In this document: positions 9,193 through 18,644 of the stretch, one piece after another
How the letters are laid out: every line of letters starts with the position of its first letter
Position numbering within the stretch: position 1 is the stretch's first letter
Assembly: GCA_052326585.1 (NCBI GenBank)
Contig: JBKQLU010000003.1
Location: 174,307 to 238,306 of the forward strand
Direction of reading: 5' to 3'
Length of the DNA stretch: 64,000 bases
DNA from: JAPLJC01 sp052326585
Lineage (GTDB): Bacteria; Desulfobacterota; Desulfobaccia; Desulfobaccales; 0-14-0-80-60-11
The notes under the pieces: generated by a model
The model's database searches: none
Told to the model about the DNA's origin: nothing
What the model saw: only the letters and a program-made list of their open reading frames with translations
Translations under genes and position numbers: made by a program

Positions 9193-9723
9193 TACGAGGG
9201 CACCTTTGCCCCAATAGGGCGGCTCTTGGACCGCCATTTGATCGACTAAAGTTTCAGTCACTGCTATCTATCCGGCTTTTGTATCCCGATAACCACTTTT
9301 CAATAACAAGATCATATATTGCCTCTGACGCACCCTCGCCCCTTCTCTCCCACACACCGGGCTAACACACCCAGAGTGAAAGGTGAACAGGCCCTACAAA
9401 AACGTGACCCCTTTTTTGGACCTATCTACGGAGGGCGATCGGCCAGGATTTGCCTTTAGAATTTTGGGGGCTGAATCCCATCACCATGGGGGGTCTGCTG
9501 GTCACCTGGCATGAATTTTTGAAAAATCTCCGAGCTGATCATATTGACCAGGCGGACATAGGGGATCGGGCCTTGGTCAGATCAACCCCGTCATATTTTG
9601 GGTTTTGGGGTGGATTTATCTGGAATAAATTATGAGTAGAACCCTTGTTTTTGAGTTGCAAAGGAATTACAATAAACACTAGATATTGGTGAATTTACTC
9701 GTTTTTAAGCTACTCATGCAGAC
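9193..9723. other. long intergenic region without a recognisable gene
   Basis: About 530 bp between the response regulator and the hdrC promoter. An open frame at 9450-9635 encodes 61 residues without family resemblance or a convincing ribosome site. A weak GGCGG...CCGCC hairpin at about 9219-9236 could terminate the kinase/receiver transcript. Nothing else was identified. Confidence 0.5.
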
Positions 9724-9753
9724 TTGACACGTGGCTAAAATATTGTGCATATT
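9724..9753 (+). promoter_or_regulatory. sigma-70-type promoter for hdrCB
   Basis: A perfect -35 TTGACA (9724-9729) is followed after 18 bp by CATATT (9748-9753) in an AT-rich stretch. Predicted transcription start is near 9760, 26 bases before the hdrC ATG, which has AAAGGGGATT upstream. Confidence 0.45.
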
Positions 9754-9785
9754 AATTTCACCATGCATAAAAGGGGATTCGCACC

Positions 9786-10373
9786 ATGACCAACTCCCCC
9801 GCCCTCCAAACACCTGGCGGTTTCGAAAGCGGCGTCATCGAAATTCAAGGCCTTTCCTTCGCCCGGGAGCTCCAAGGATTGAGCGGAACCAGTCTCAATC
9901 GCTGCTTTCATTGCCAAACCTGCGCCGCTGGTTGCCCCTTCATCGAGGCCATGGATTACCCACCCAACCTCATTATCCGCCTGGTGCAGTTCGGCCTGCG
10001 CCGGCAGGCGTTGGAATCGCGCGCCATCTGGGTCTGCGTGGGCTGTTCCACCTGTGCGGCGGAATGTCCCAATCAGATCGATCTGCCCGCCGTCATGGAA
10101 GCCCTGCGGCACCTGGCTTTGAAAGAAGGAGTCAAGGTGGCGGCACCCGAAATCCTGGACTTTCATCGGGAAGTCTTCTCTTCCGTCCGGCGCCACGGTC
10201 GAACCCACGAATTGGGAATCATCCTGCGCTATAAGGCCCGGGTGCACAGATGGTTCACCGACCTGAACCTGGGCCTCAAGATGCTGGCTCGGCGCAAATT
10301 GGACCTCCGGGCTTCCAAGGTCAAGGCAACGAAAGAGATTAGCCGGCTTTTCCTTCCCCAGGGGCAAAGGTGA
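9786..10373 (+). CDS. hdrC: heterodisulfide reductase-like subunit C (two 4Fe-4S clusters)
   Basis: 195 residues, soluble. Two ferredoxin-type cluster motifs are complete: C40-x2-C43-x2-C46-x3-C50 (CFHCQTCAAGC) and C84-x2-C87-x2-C90-x3-C94 (CVGCSTCAAEC). HdrC relays electrons between a donor such as HdrA/flavoprotein and the HdrB active site. The next gene, hdrB, begins 4 bp after the stop, as in typical hdrCB pairs of sulfate-reducing bacteria. No hdrA, mvhD or flox gene lies nearby, so the redox partner is elsewhere. The physiological substrate (CoM-S-S-CoB is unlikely in a bacterium; a protein disulfide such as DsrC is one option) is not indicated. Confidence 0.88.
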   Translation: MTNSPALQTPGGFESGVIEIQGLSFARELQGLSGTSLNRCFHCQTCAAGCPFIEAMDYPPNLIIRLVQFGLRRQALESRAIWVCVGCSTCAAECPNQIDLPAVMEALRHLALKEGVKVAAPEILDFHREVFSSVRRHGRTHELGIILRYKARVHRWFTDLNLGLKMLARRKLDLRASKVKATKEISRLFLPQGQR

Positions 10374-10377
10374 GCAC

Positions 10378-11232
10378 ATGTCGAACCTCGTGGATATAAC
10401 CTATTTCCCCGGTTGTGCCCTGGAGGGTTCCGCCCGAGAAGCCAAGCTCTCCCTGGAGCTGGCTGCCAAGATTTTGGGGCTTAACCTCATTGAACTGGAT
10501 GATTGGAACTGTTGCGGTTCATCGTCAGTTAACGCCCTGGATAAAGACATCGGCTTTTCCCTGGCGGTGCGCAACCTATCCCTGGCCTCTCCGGAGCGCC
10601 TCTTGATGACTATGTGCCCCCTCTGCGTCTTTTACCTGCGGAAAGCCCAGTTGCGCCTGCGGGAAGACCAGGAGGCTCTCCGGGCCCAGGAACAACGCTG
10701 GGGACGGTCCGTCTCCCCGGATTTGGAAGTTGTCCATTTCATGGAAGTATTGGTACGCCTGGGACCGGAGCGTTTGCAATCACGGCTGGCTCAACCCTTG
10801 CAGGGGCTGAAGGCTGTCCCCTATTATGGTTGCGCCACCTTTCGCGGCGCCCCTGCCCTGTCCCGGGAGAGGCGCTACCAGGGGGAGCTGGGCAGCGTCC
10901 TGACCGCCCTGGGGGCTAAAGTGCCGGACAATGTGATCACCAATCTCTGCTGTGGCAGCTTTCTGTCCACCGCCCACCCGGAGGTGACCCAACCCCTGGT
11001 GAACAAGGTCATGGAGAGCGCCATGGCTAAAGGAGCCGAATGTCTAGTCACCTCTTGCGCCATGTGTCAGCTCAACCTGGAGATGCGGTGCACCCTGAAG
11101 GAGAAGCTCCCCATCTTCCATTTCTCCGAAATCCTGGCCCTGGCGTTTGGGGTAAGGGAAGATGAAGGCTGGTTCCCCCGCCATCTAACGGATCCCAGGC
11201 CGCTGCTGCGGGAAAAGGGTCTCCTTTCCTAG
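10378..11232 (+). CDS. hdrB: heterodisulfide reductase-like subunit B (two CCG domains)
   Basis: 284 residues with two cysteine-rich CCG domains, the ligands of the non-cubane Fe-S clusters that cleave disulfides. The first is FPGC (C13), NCCG (C45-C46) and CPLC (C80/C83). The second is YYGCATFRG, LCCGSF and SCAMC. Both are complete. Start ATG 10378 is preceded by GGTGAGCAC, and the gene is coupled to hdrC. With HdrC it would form a soluble electron-transfer or disulfide-reducing module. Confidence 0.9.
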   Translation: MSNLVDITYFPGCALEGSAREAKLSLELAAKILGLNLIELDDWNCCGSSSVNALDKDIGFSLAVRNLSLASPERLLMTMCPLCVFYLRKAQLRLREDQEALRAQEQRWGRSVSPDLEVVHFMEVLVRLGPERLQSRLAQPLQGLKAVPYYGCATFRGAPALSRERRYQGELGSVLTALGAKVPDNVITNLCCGSFLSTAHPEVTQPLVNKVMESAMAKGAECLVTSCAMCQLNLEMRCTLKEKLPIFHFSEILALAFGVREDEGWFPRHLTDPRPLLREKGLLS

Positions 11233-11281
11233 CCCTGATATTGTGTCCCAAGGAGACGGTGCATAACTGCTTTGCCTTTTT

Positions 11282-11388
11282 CCCTCCCCCTTGAGGGGGG
11301 AGGGTCAGGGTGGGGGTGGCAATTTATCTGTCATTTACCGTATGTTACCACCATCCCCCCAACCCCCTCCCCTCTCAGGGATGGGGGG
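11282..11388. repeat. GC-rich palindromic element in a 530-bp intergenic gap
   Basis: CCCTCCCCC-TTGA-GGGGGGAGGG is followed by GTCAGGGTGGGGGTGG. After ~35 AT-rich bases comes the complementary ACCACCATCCCCCC-AACCCCCTCCCC. The two halves can pair into a long cruciform. Related CCCTCCCCCTTGAGGGGGGAGGG copies are at 18293, with a partial one at 12247-12271, so this is a dispersed non-coding repeat. The rest of the gap (11233-11763) shows no gene. Confidence 0.65.
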
Positions 11389-11763
11389 TTATCTCAAATT
11401 TCTTGTTAAGATTTATGGGACATAACACCTTTTGCTGGAAAAAATTTTGACGGTTTGACAGGTTTTTCGAAAATCTCTGGAGGGTCAATAGAGAGGAGTG
11501 GCGCGGTGTCTCCCAGAGCCTAAGGAGCAGCCGCCTTGATCTCAAAGAAAATGATTCGGTCTGGGCCATGTTTTAACAGCTTTTCCGTGGTGCTACATCT
11601 TGATTAGGAGAAATATTTTTAAGGGTTATTACTTCCAGCCGGTGCTCCCCATTACCTTGCGATATCTGCTATATTTCCGCACTTCGGCAGCCGGGTTCCG
11701 GCAGGCAGCTATGCTGATCAGATCAGCCGTCAGGCAACTCCTAATCCCAATTAATCCCCTCAC

Positions 11764-12183
11764 CTAGGGTTTACCTGATTCGAGTTGGCTCTCCCCCGGC
11801 CGGCTGCGGCAGGGGCGCCCACAGGCCTCGCAGGATGCCCCCGGCAGTTCGACCTCGTCCTGCAGTTTTTGGAAATGGCCGCAGTGGGCGCAGCGCACCA
11901 CCGGGCGGTAGTCGATCCAGCCGAGGTCCTTCCAATACCGCCAGGTGCCATACTTGAGGCGATAGCGCAGGGCGGTGTAGAGGCAGGTCAGGCCGATGAG
12001 ATGGACCGTGGAAATGAAAAAGGCCCTCCAGGAGATGAGGACGGTGACCCCCATAACCATCAACAGCCGGGAGGCCAAGCGCCAGGATTTCTTCCAGACC
12101 GCGCCATCGGCCAGGGTCCAGGGCAGGCGCACCCCGACCCAAAGGTTGCGGCCGGGCTGCCAGAAGAGCATCAGCAGCCCCAC
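11764..12183 (-). CDS. SdpI-family membrane protein with C-terminal zinc-ribbon-like tail
   Basis: The stretch VGVRLPWTLADGAVWKKSWR followed by a hydrophobic helix is the SdpI-family signature (immunity/sensor protein family of Bacillus SdpI). After the membrane part comes a cytoplasmic tail with CAHCGHF and CEACGRPC, a four-cysteine zinc-ribbon pattern not usual in SdpI. GTG 12183 is the only standard start in frame, but the frame is open upstream and encodes a clearly hydrophobic segment (LHYLVSGLCWAVGLLML). The real N-terminus therefore lies before 12183, perhaps at CTG 12216 or lost to the GC-rich repeat immediately upstream (12231-12271). Function unknown. Confidence 0.65.
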   Translation of the reverse strand: MGLLMLFWQPGRNLWVGVRLPWTLADGAVWKKSWRLASRLLMVMGVTVLISWRAFFISTVHLIGLTCLYTALRYRLKYGTWRYWKDLGWIDYRPVVRCAHCGHFQKLQDEVELPGASCEACGRPCRSRPGESQLESGKP

Positions 12184-12407
12184 GGCCCAGCAGAGTCCCG
12201 ATACCAGGTAGTGCAGGGATTGACTCCTCCGGCGCCCCCTCCTCCCAACCCCTCCCGCCAGGGGAGGGGGCCGGGAAGCGGGTCTTTCCTTCTGCCTGGG
12301 TCACCAGCGCCAGCCGGCGACTGCTCGCCTGCCAAGTCCTTCAGAGGCCCCGGCCGGAGGCCGGCGCCAGCCTGGTTTCCGTCGGGGTAGGGTGGGCCCG
12401 GCCTGGA

Positions 12408-13610
12408 CTATTTCCCCTCCAGCTTGGCCCGGATCTTCAGGCGCAGGGCATTGAGGCGGATGAAGCCGGCGGCGTCCGCCTGCCGGTAGTCGCCCCCGGC
12501 CTCGAAGGTCACCAGGTCGGGGCGGTACAGGGATTTGGCGCTTTTCCGTCCCACCACCGTGACGTTGCCTTTATAGAGCTTCAGCCGGGCGGTGCCGGTC
12601 ACCGGCTGCTGGGCCTCATCGATCAGCCTCTGCAGGGCATAGCGCTCCGGGGCGAACCAGTAACCGTAGTAGATCATTTCGGCGTAGCGCGGGCTGAGGC
12701 TGTCCCTCAGGTGCATCACTTCCCGGTCCAGGGTGATGGATTCCACCGCCTGATGGGCAGCTCTCAGGATGGCGCCGCCGGGGGTCTCGTAGACCCCCCG
12801 GGATTTCAGGCCGACGTAGCGGTTTTCCACCAGGTCCACCCGGCCGACGCCGTGGGCGCCGCCGAGGTCATTGAGGTGGGCCAAGAGAGCCGCCGGGCTG
12901 AGGCGCTCTCCATCCACCGCCACCGGGTCGCCGGTCTCAAAGTCGATCTCCAGGTAGCGCGGCTGATCCGGGGCCTCCTGGGGGGATTTGCTCAGCAGGA
13001 ACATCTCCGCCGGGGGTTCGGCCCAGGGGTCCTCCAGGATGCCGCCCTCGAAGCTGAGGTGCAGGAGGTTGCGGTCGCTGGAGTAGGGCTGCTCCCTGGT
13101 CACCGGCACCGGGATCCCGTGCCTTTGGGCGTAGGCCACGCAATCGGCCCGGCCTTGGAGATCCCACTCCCGCCAGGGAACGATGATCTTCAGGTCCGGG
13201 GCCAGGGCCTGGTAGGTGAGCTCGAAGCGCACCTGGTCGTTGCCCTTACCGGTGGCCCCGTGGCTCACCGCGTCCGCCCCGGTCTTCCCGGCCACCGCCA
13301 CCTGGGCCTTGGCGATCAGGGGCCGGGCGATGGAGGTGCCCAGGAGATAGGCCCCTTCATAGAGGGCGTTGCCCCGGAACATGGGCCAGACGAAATCCCG
13401 GACAAACTCTTCCTTCAGGTCCTCGACGAAGACCTGGTCGGCGCCGGTGGCCCGGGCCTTGGCCGCCACTTCGGCCACCTCTGCCCCCTGGCCGATGTCG
13501 GCGCAGAAGGCCACCACCGGGCACTGATAGGTTTCCTTAAGCCACCTGAGGATTACCGAGGTGTCCAGGCCGCCGGAATAGGCCAGGACGATTTTGCGGA
13601 TGTTTTCCAT
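12408..13610 (-). CDS. argG: argininosuccinate synthase
   Basis: Joins citrulline and aspartate using ATP in the seventh step of arginine synthesis. The 400 residues match the normal family length. The N-terminal ATP pyrophosphatase loop is VLAYSGGLDTSVILRWL, and SHGATGKGNDQVRFE is the second nucleotide/substrate signature. It is the last gene of a minus-strand argD-argF-argG set, 145 bp after argF. The gap contains a GGCGGGACGCC-type repeat (CAGGCGGGACGCCTG, 13671-13685). No ARG box could be identified by eye. Confidence 0.97.
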   Translation of the reverse strand: MENIRKIVLAYSGGLDTSVILRWLKETYQCPVVAFCADIGQGAEVAEVAAKARATGADQVFVEDLKEEFVRDFVWPMFRGNALYEGAYLLGTSIARPLIAKAQVAVAGKTGADAVSHGATGKGNDQVRFELTYQALAPDLKIIVPWREWDLQGRADCVAYAQRHGIPVPVTREQPYSSDRNLLHLSFEGGILEDPWAEPPAEMFLLSKSPQEAPDQPRYLEIDFETGDPVAVDGERLSPAALLAHLNDLGGAHGVGRVDLVENRYVGLKSRGVYETPGGAILRAAHQAVESITLDREVMHLRDSLSPRYAEMIYYGYWFAPERYALQRLIDEAQQPVTGTARLKLYKGNVTVVGRKSAKSLYRPDLVTFEAGGDYRQADAAGFIRLNALRLKIRAKLEGK

Positions 13611-13755
13611 GCTCTCTTCCGATCTTTTAATTTTTCAATATGGCTGGCAGTGCTCGCCCTTCATTTTGCCCAGGCGGGACGCCTGTGTCACCAGTTATTT
13701 TTCTTTGCAGATGAAGCCGGGGCCGCCGGCCCCCTTCCCCAAAAACAGTTTTTCC

Positions 13756-14664
13756 TCACTGTAGCAGCCACTCCAACAGGGCCTTTTGGAAGTGGAGGCG
13801 GTTTTCCGCCTGGTCCCAGACCGCGCTTTGGGGCCCATCCAGCACCTCGGCAGTGATCTCTTCGCCCCGGTGAGCCGGCAGGCAGTGGAGCACGATGGCC
13901 TCGGGCCGGGCCAGTTGCAGGAGGCCGGCGTTGACCTGGTAGGGTTGGAAGATCTGCCGCCGGGTGGCGCCTTCGTCCTCCTGGCCCATGGAGGTCCAGA
14001 CATCGGTGTTGATCACGTGGACCCCAGTGACCGCCTGCCGGGGGTCCTGGGAAAGCTGGATCGGCCGCCCGCTCCTTTGGGCCTCAGAGAGCAAGGCGGG
14101 GTCAGGCTCATAGCCCTTCGGGCAGGCCAGGTACAGGGCAAAATCGAGGTGCAGGGCCGCGGTGATCCAGGAGTTGGCCATGTTGTTGCCGTCCCCCACC
14201 CAGGCCACCTTCAGGCCGGATAAGCGGCCGAAGCGCTCCTCCATGGTCATCAGGTCGCTGAGCACCTGGCAGGGATGGTGGGCATCGGTGAGACCGTTGA
14301 TGACGGGGATGGTGGCGTGCCGGGCCAGCTCGGCCACGGTTTCCTGGGCAAAGGTGCGCACCACTATCCCGTCCACGTACCGGGACAGGACCCGGGCGGT
14401 GTCGGGGATGGGTTCCTGGCGGGCCATCTGGGTCTGCCCGGGAGCCAGGTAGAGGCTGGCGCCCCCCAGCTGCGCCATGCCCACCTCAAAGGAAACCCGG
14501 GTGCGGGTGGAGGGTTTGTCGAAGATCAGGACCAGGAACTTGCCCTTCAGGGAAGCGTGCTCCACCCCGCGAGCCTGGAGGGCCTTTAGCTCCCGAGCCC
14601 GAACCAGCAGGGCTTCGATCTCCTCCCGGCTCAGATCCAGGATGGTCAAAAGATCGCGTTTCAT
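13756..14664 (-). CDS. argF: ornithine carbamoyltransferase
   Basis: Makes citrulline from ornithine and carbamoyl phosphate. The 302 residues carry the carbamoyl-phosphate motif STRTR (DKPSTRTRVSFE), the HPCQ motif (DAHHPCQVLSD) and the ornithine-binding HCLPAHRGEEI near the C-terminus, all intact. It lies 67 bp after argD on the same strand and is probably cotranscribed. The anabolic role is inferred from its arg neighbours. Confidence 0.97.
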   Translation of the reverse strand: MKRDLLTILDLSREEIEALLVRARELKALQARGVEHASLKGKFLVLIFDKPSTRTRVSFEVGMAQLGGASLYLAPGQTQMARQEPIPDTARVLSRYVDGIVVRTFAQETVAELARHATIPVINGLTDAHHPCQVLSDLMTMEERFGRLSGLKVAWVGDGNNMANSWITAALHLDFALYLACPKGYEPDPALLSEAQRSGRPIQLSQDPRQAVTGVHVINTDVWTSMGQEDEGATRRQIFQPYQVNAGLLQLARPEAIVLHCLPAHRGEEITAEVLDGPQSAVWDQAENRLHFQKALLEWLLQ

Positions 14665-14731
14665 GGGCTTTCTTCTTTCATGACGTCTGCTTCGCTCACC
14701 AGCGAGTTAGGGCCGGGTTTAAAACCCACCC

Positions 14732-15919
14732 CTAAAACGAACCCAAGGCCTCCTCCAGGACCTGCAATCCCCGGTTTAGCTCGCCTGTACTGACGATCAA
14801 CGGCGGCAGCAGCCGGATGACGTTGCCCTGGGTGCAATTGACCAATACCCCCCGTTCCCGGCAGGCATCCACCAGGGGGCCCCCTTCCCGGGACAGCTCC
14901 AGGCCCCACATGAGGCCCAGACCCCGGACCTGGCGGATGACGGGAAAGCCGGCCTTAAGCTTCAAGAGGGCCTTTTGCAAATAATCTCCCTTGATGCGCA
15001 CCTCCGCCAGCAACTTGGCGTCGCTCAAGAGGGTTACGGCGGTGTTGGCGGCGGCGGCGATGACCGGCCCGCCCCCGAAGGTGCTGGCGTGGGTGCCGGG
15101 GACGAAGGCCCCGGCCACCTCCGCGGTGGCCAGCAGCGCTCCCATGGGCAGGCCGCCCGCCAGGGCCTTGGCCAGCGTCATAACGTCGGGTTGGATGCCG
15201 AAGTGCTCGTAGGCGAAGAGCCGCCCGGTGCGGCCCAGACCGGTCTGAATCTCATCGCAGACCAGCAGCAGGTGCTTCTCGGCACACAGCCGGTGCACGC
15301 CCGGTAAATAATCGGCGTCCGGCAGGCAGACGCCGCCCTCCCCCTGGACGGGCTCCAGGAGCACGGCGCAGACGCTGTCGTCCACCGCCGCGGCCAGTGC
15401 CTTCAGGTTATTGAACGGCACAAACAAAAAGCCTTCCAGCAAGGGGTCGAAGCCCTGCCAGAATTTGGACTGGCCGGTGGCGGACAGGGCCCCCAGGGTG
15501 CGGCCGTGGAAGGAGTTGTCCATGCAGATGATCCGGTGCCGGCCGGGCCCGAAGCGCTCCCGGGAGTAGCGGCGCACCAGCTTGATGGCCCCTTCGTTCA
15601 CTTCGGCGCCGCTGTTGGCGAAAAAGACCCGGTCCGCAAAGGAGAGGCGCACCAGTAGCTCCGCCAGCTCCACCATGGGAGTGCTGTAGTAGAGATTGGA
15701 GACGTGGACCAACTGCTCCAGTTGCGCGGCCGCGGCCCGGGCCACCTCCGGATGGGCATGGCCCAGGTTGCAGACCGCCAGGCCGGCCACCAAATCGAGG
15801 TACTCCCTGCCTTGATCATCCCAGACCCGGCAGCCGGCGCCCTTCACCAACACCAGGGGCTGGCGGCCGTAGGTGTGCATGACCACCTTATCGGCGCGGT
15901 CCATCCAATTATTGTTCAC
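14732..15919 (-). CDS. argD: acetylornithine aminotransferase
   Basis: PLP-dependent class III aminotransferase of arginine (and often lysine) biosynthesis, 395 residues. Visible are the phosphate-binding NSGAEVNEGAIK segment, the FHGRTLGALSATGQ motif, the Asp pair CDEIQTGLGRTG and the PLP lysine in TLAKALAGGLPMGA. First gene of the argD-argF-argG set. Upstream are REP-like palindromes that separate it from hslU, and no clear promoter was seen. Confidence 0.96.
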   Translation of the reverse strand: MNNNWMDRADKVVMHTYGRQPLVLVKGAGCRVWDDQGREYLDLVAGLAVCNLGHAHPEVARAAAAQLEQLVHVSNLYYSTPMVELAELLVRLSFADRVFFANSGAEVNEGAIKLVRRYSRERFGPGRHRIICMDNSFHGRTLGALSATGQSKFWQGFDPLLEGFLFVPFNNLKALAAAVDDSVCAVLLEPVQGEGGVCLPDADYLPGVHRLCAEKHLLLVCDEIQTGLGRTGRLFAYEHFGIQPDVMTLAKALAGGLPMGALLATAEVAGAFVPGTHASTFGGGPVIAAAANTAVTLLSDAKLLAEVRIKGDYLQKALLKLKAGFPVIRQVRGLGLMWGLELSREGGPLVDACRERGVLVNCTQGNVIRLLPPLIVSTGELNRGLQVLEEALGSF

Positions 15920-15936
15920 TTAAGTCCCTCGCAGTT

Positions 15937-16070
15937 GTAGCCGCAGGCTTCAGCCTGCGTTGTTTCTCTTTCCAAGATATGATTTTCCGGCGGCCACAGG
16001 CCACCCCAGGTTTTCTTTTGGTGGCACAGGCGTCCCGCCTGTGCGGCGCAGGCTAAAGCCTGCGGCTACC
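15937..16070. repeat. cluster of REP-like palindromes between hslU and argD
   Basis: GTAGCCGCAGGCTTCAGCCTGCG (15937-15959) and its inverted form GCAGGCTAAAGCCTGCGGCTACC (16048-16070) flank a perfect 9-bp inverted repeat GCACAGGCG-TCC-CGCCTGTGC (16024-16044). A third related copy lies at 18428-18450, and the CAGGCGGGACGCCTG core recurs at 13671. These are dispersed palindromes that may act as a terminator for the hslU transcript. Confidence 0.7.
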
Positions 16071-16114
16071 ATACCTGCACCGCCGGGCGCAGTGCGCACC
16101 CTCCTGCTCACCGC

Positions 16115-17479
<1,365 letters not shown>

Positions 17480-17526
17480 GTTTGCCGGTCCTTTTGCGAA
17501 GCCATCAGCTATCAGCCAGAGCATTA

Positions 17527-17608
17527 AAGTGTAAGATGGGCATGGCCCACCATTTTCCGCAATCTTAACGTCGCCGGCGAGAGGCAGGGTGCATCTTACG
17601 CACCATAA
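17527..17608. repeat. REP-like palindromes between hslV and hslU
   Basis: GTAAGATGGGCATGGCCCACCAT and CAGGGTGCATCTTACGCACC lie in the gap between hslV and hslU, each with short inverted arms (TGGGC/GCCCA, GGTGC/GCACC). They share the 'TAAGATG...GCACCAT' theme with the palindrome at 2450. Confidence 0.5.
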
Positions 17609-17636
17609 AGCGGCGCCTGAGACGTGCTACGGTTGC

Positions 17637-18185
17637 TTACAATTCCTCAATCACAATCTCGTTATTGGTATAAACGCACAGTGAGGCGGCGATCTCCATG
17701 GCCTCCCGGCAGATGGCCGCGGGCGCCAGGTCGGTATGCGCCATTAAGGCCTTCGCCGCGGCCAGGGCGTAGGCGCCGCCGGAGCCGATGCCCATCACCC
17801 CTTCATCCGGCTCGATGACATCTCCCGTGCCGGAGATGAGAAAGGCCCCGCTCAAGTCCACGGTGAGCAGCATCGCCTCCAGGCGCCTCAGGATGCGGTC
17901 GGTGCGCCAGTCCTTGGCCAACTCCACCACCGCCCGGGTGAGGTTGCCCTGGTGGGCCTCCAGCTTGGCCTCCAGGCGCTCGAAGAGGGTGAGGGCGTCG
18001 GCCGCCGCACCGGCGAAGCCGGCGATGATCTTGCCGTGGTAGAGGCGGCGCACCTTCCTGGCCCGGTGCTTCATGACCATGTCCCCCAGGCTCACCTGGC
18101 CGTCGCCGGCCACCGCCACCTGATCACCCCGGCGCACCATGAGGATGGTGGTGCCGCGGAAAGGTTTCATAATATCCTGGTCCAT
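17637..18185 (-). CDS. hslV: ATP-dependent protease peptidase subunit HslV
   Basis: Threonine peptidase that forms the double-ring proteolytic core with HslU. ATG 18185 has GAGG eight bases upstream and gives a 182-residue precursor beginning MDQDIMKPFRGTTIL. ATG 18170 is the alternative. The catalytic Thr is the first T of TTILMVRR, exposed after removal of the leader. AGDGQVSLGD, the IAGFAG motif and the GSGG loop (GIGSGGAYALAAAKAL) are all present. It sits between xerC and hslU, although a 460-bp repeat-rich gap separates it from xerC. Confidence 0.96.
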   Translation of the reverse strand: MDQDIMKPFRGTTILMVRRGDQVAVAGDGQVSLGDMVMKHRARKVRRLYHGKIIAGFAGAAADALTLFERLEAKLEAHQGNLTRAVVELAKDWRTDRILRRLEAMLLTVDLSGAFLISGTGDVIEPDEGVMGIGSGGAYALAAAKALMAHTDLAPAAICREAMEIAASLCVYTNNEIVIEEL

Positions 18186-18292
18186 TAGGAAGACCTCGCG
18201 CAAAGACGCCAGAGACGCTGAGATAAACTTTTTCCTCTGAAAATGGTTCGCGGCGCTAATACCGATAGTCCATCAAGACCGCAGCGTTCAAC

Positions 18293-18541
18293 TCCCTCCC
18301 CCTTGAGGGGGGAGGGGGGACTTAAAACCTCAGACTGCAAAGATTTTCATGGTTTTGGGTGGTCCCCTGAAACATGAATGGCTCGTTCCCAAGTGGAACT
18401 TGGGAATGAGATCAAAACAGGTTATTGGTAGCTGCAGGCTTTAGCCTGCGGACAATGCCTCCCCACATCGCTCATTTTATCATCCTGGGCGAAGCGCAGG
18501 ACCTAGACTCTTCGGTCGCCTGCGCTCCCTCAGAATGACAA
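18293..18541. repeat. four different dispersed repeats in the xerC-hslV gap
   Basis: The 459-bp gap holds four elements. 18293-18320 is CTCCCTCCCCC-TTGA-GGGGGGAGGGGG, the same family as 11282. 18382-18410 is the inverted repeat CTCGTTCCCAAG-TGGAA-CTTGGGAATGAG. 18428-18450 is the REP copy GTAGCTGCAGGCTTTAGCCTGCG. 18480-18541 is an element starting TCATCCTGGGCGAAGCGCAGG and ending CAGAATGACA, a type of repeat seen dispersed in many bacterial genomes. No coding sequence is visible. Confidence 0.65.
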
Positions 18542-18644
18542 GGACGCTGGACCGCGCCTGCCCCAAATTTGCCTCTGGTACCCGCAGGCTCTCTCAACAA
18601 ACCGGCGCGGCCCAGGCGAGACGCCGGGGCCACCGATATTTGGG

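Noticed and set aside
11282..11388. Possible CRISPR array
   Set aside because: Only two palindromic arms, no regular spacers and no cas genes in the window.
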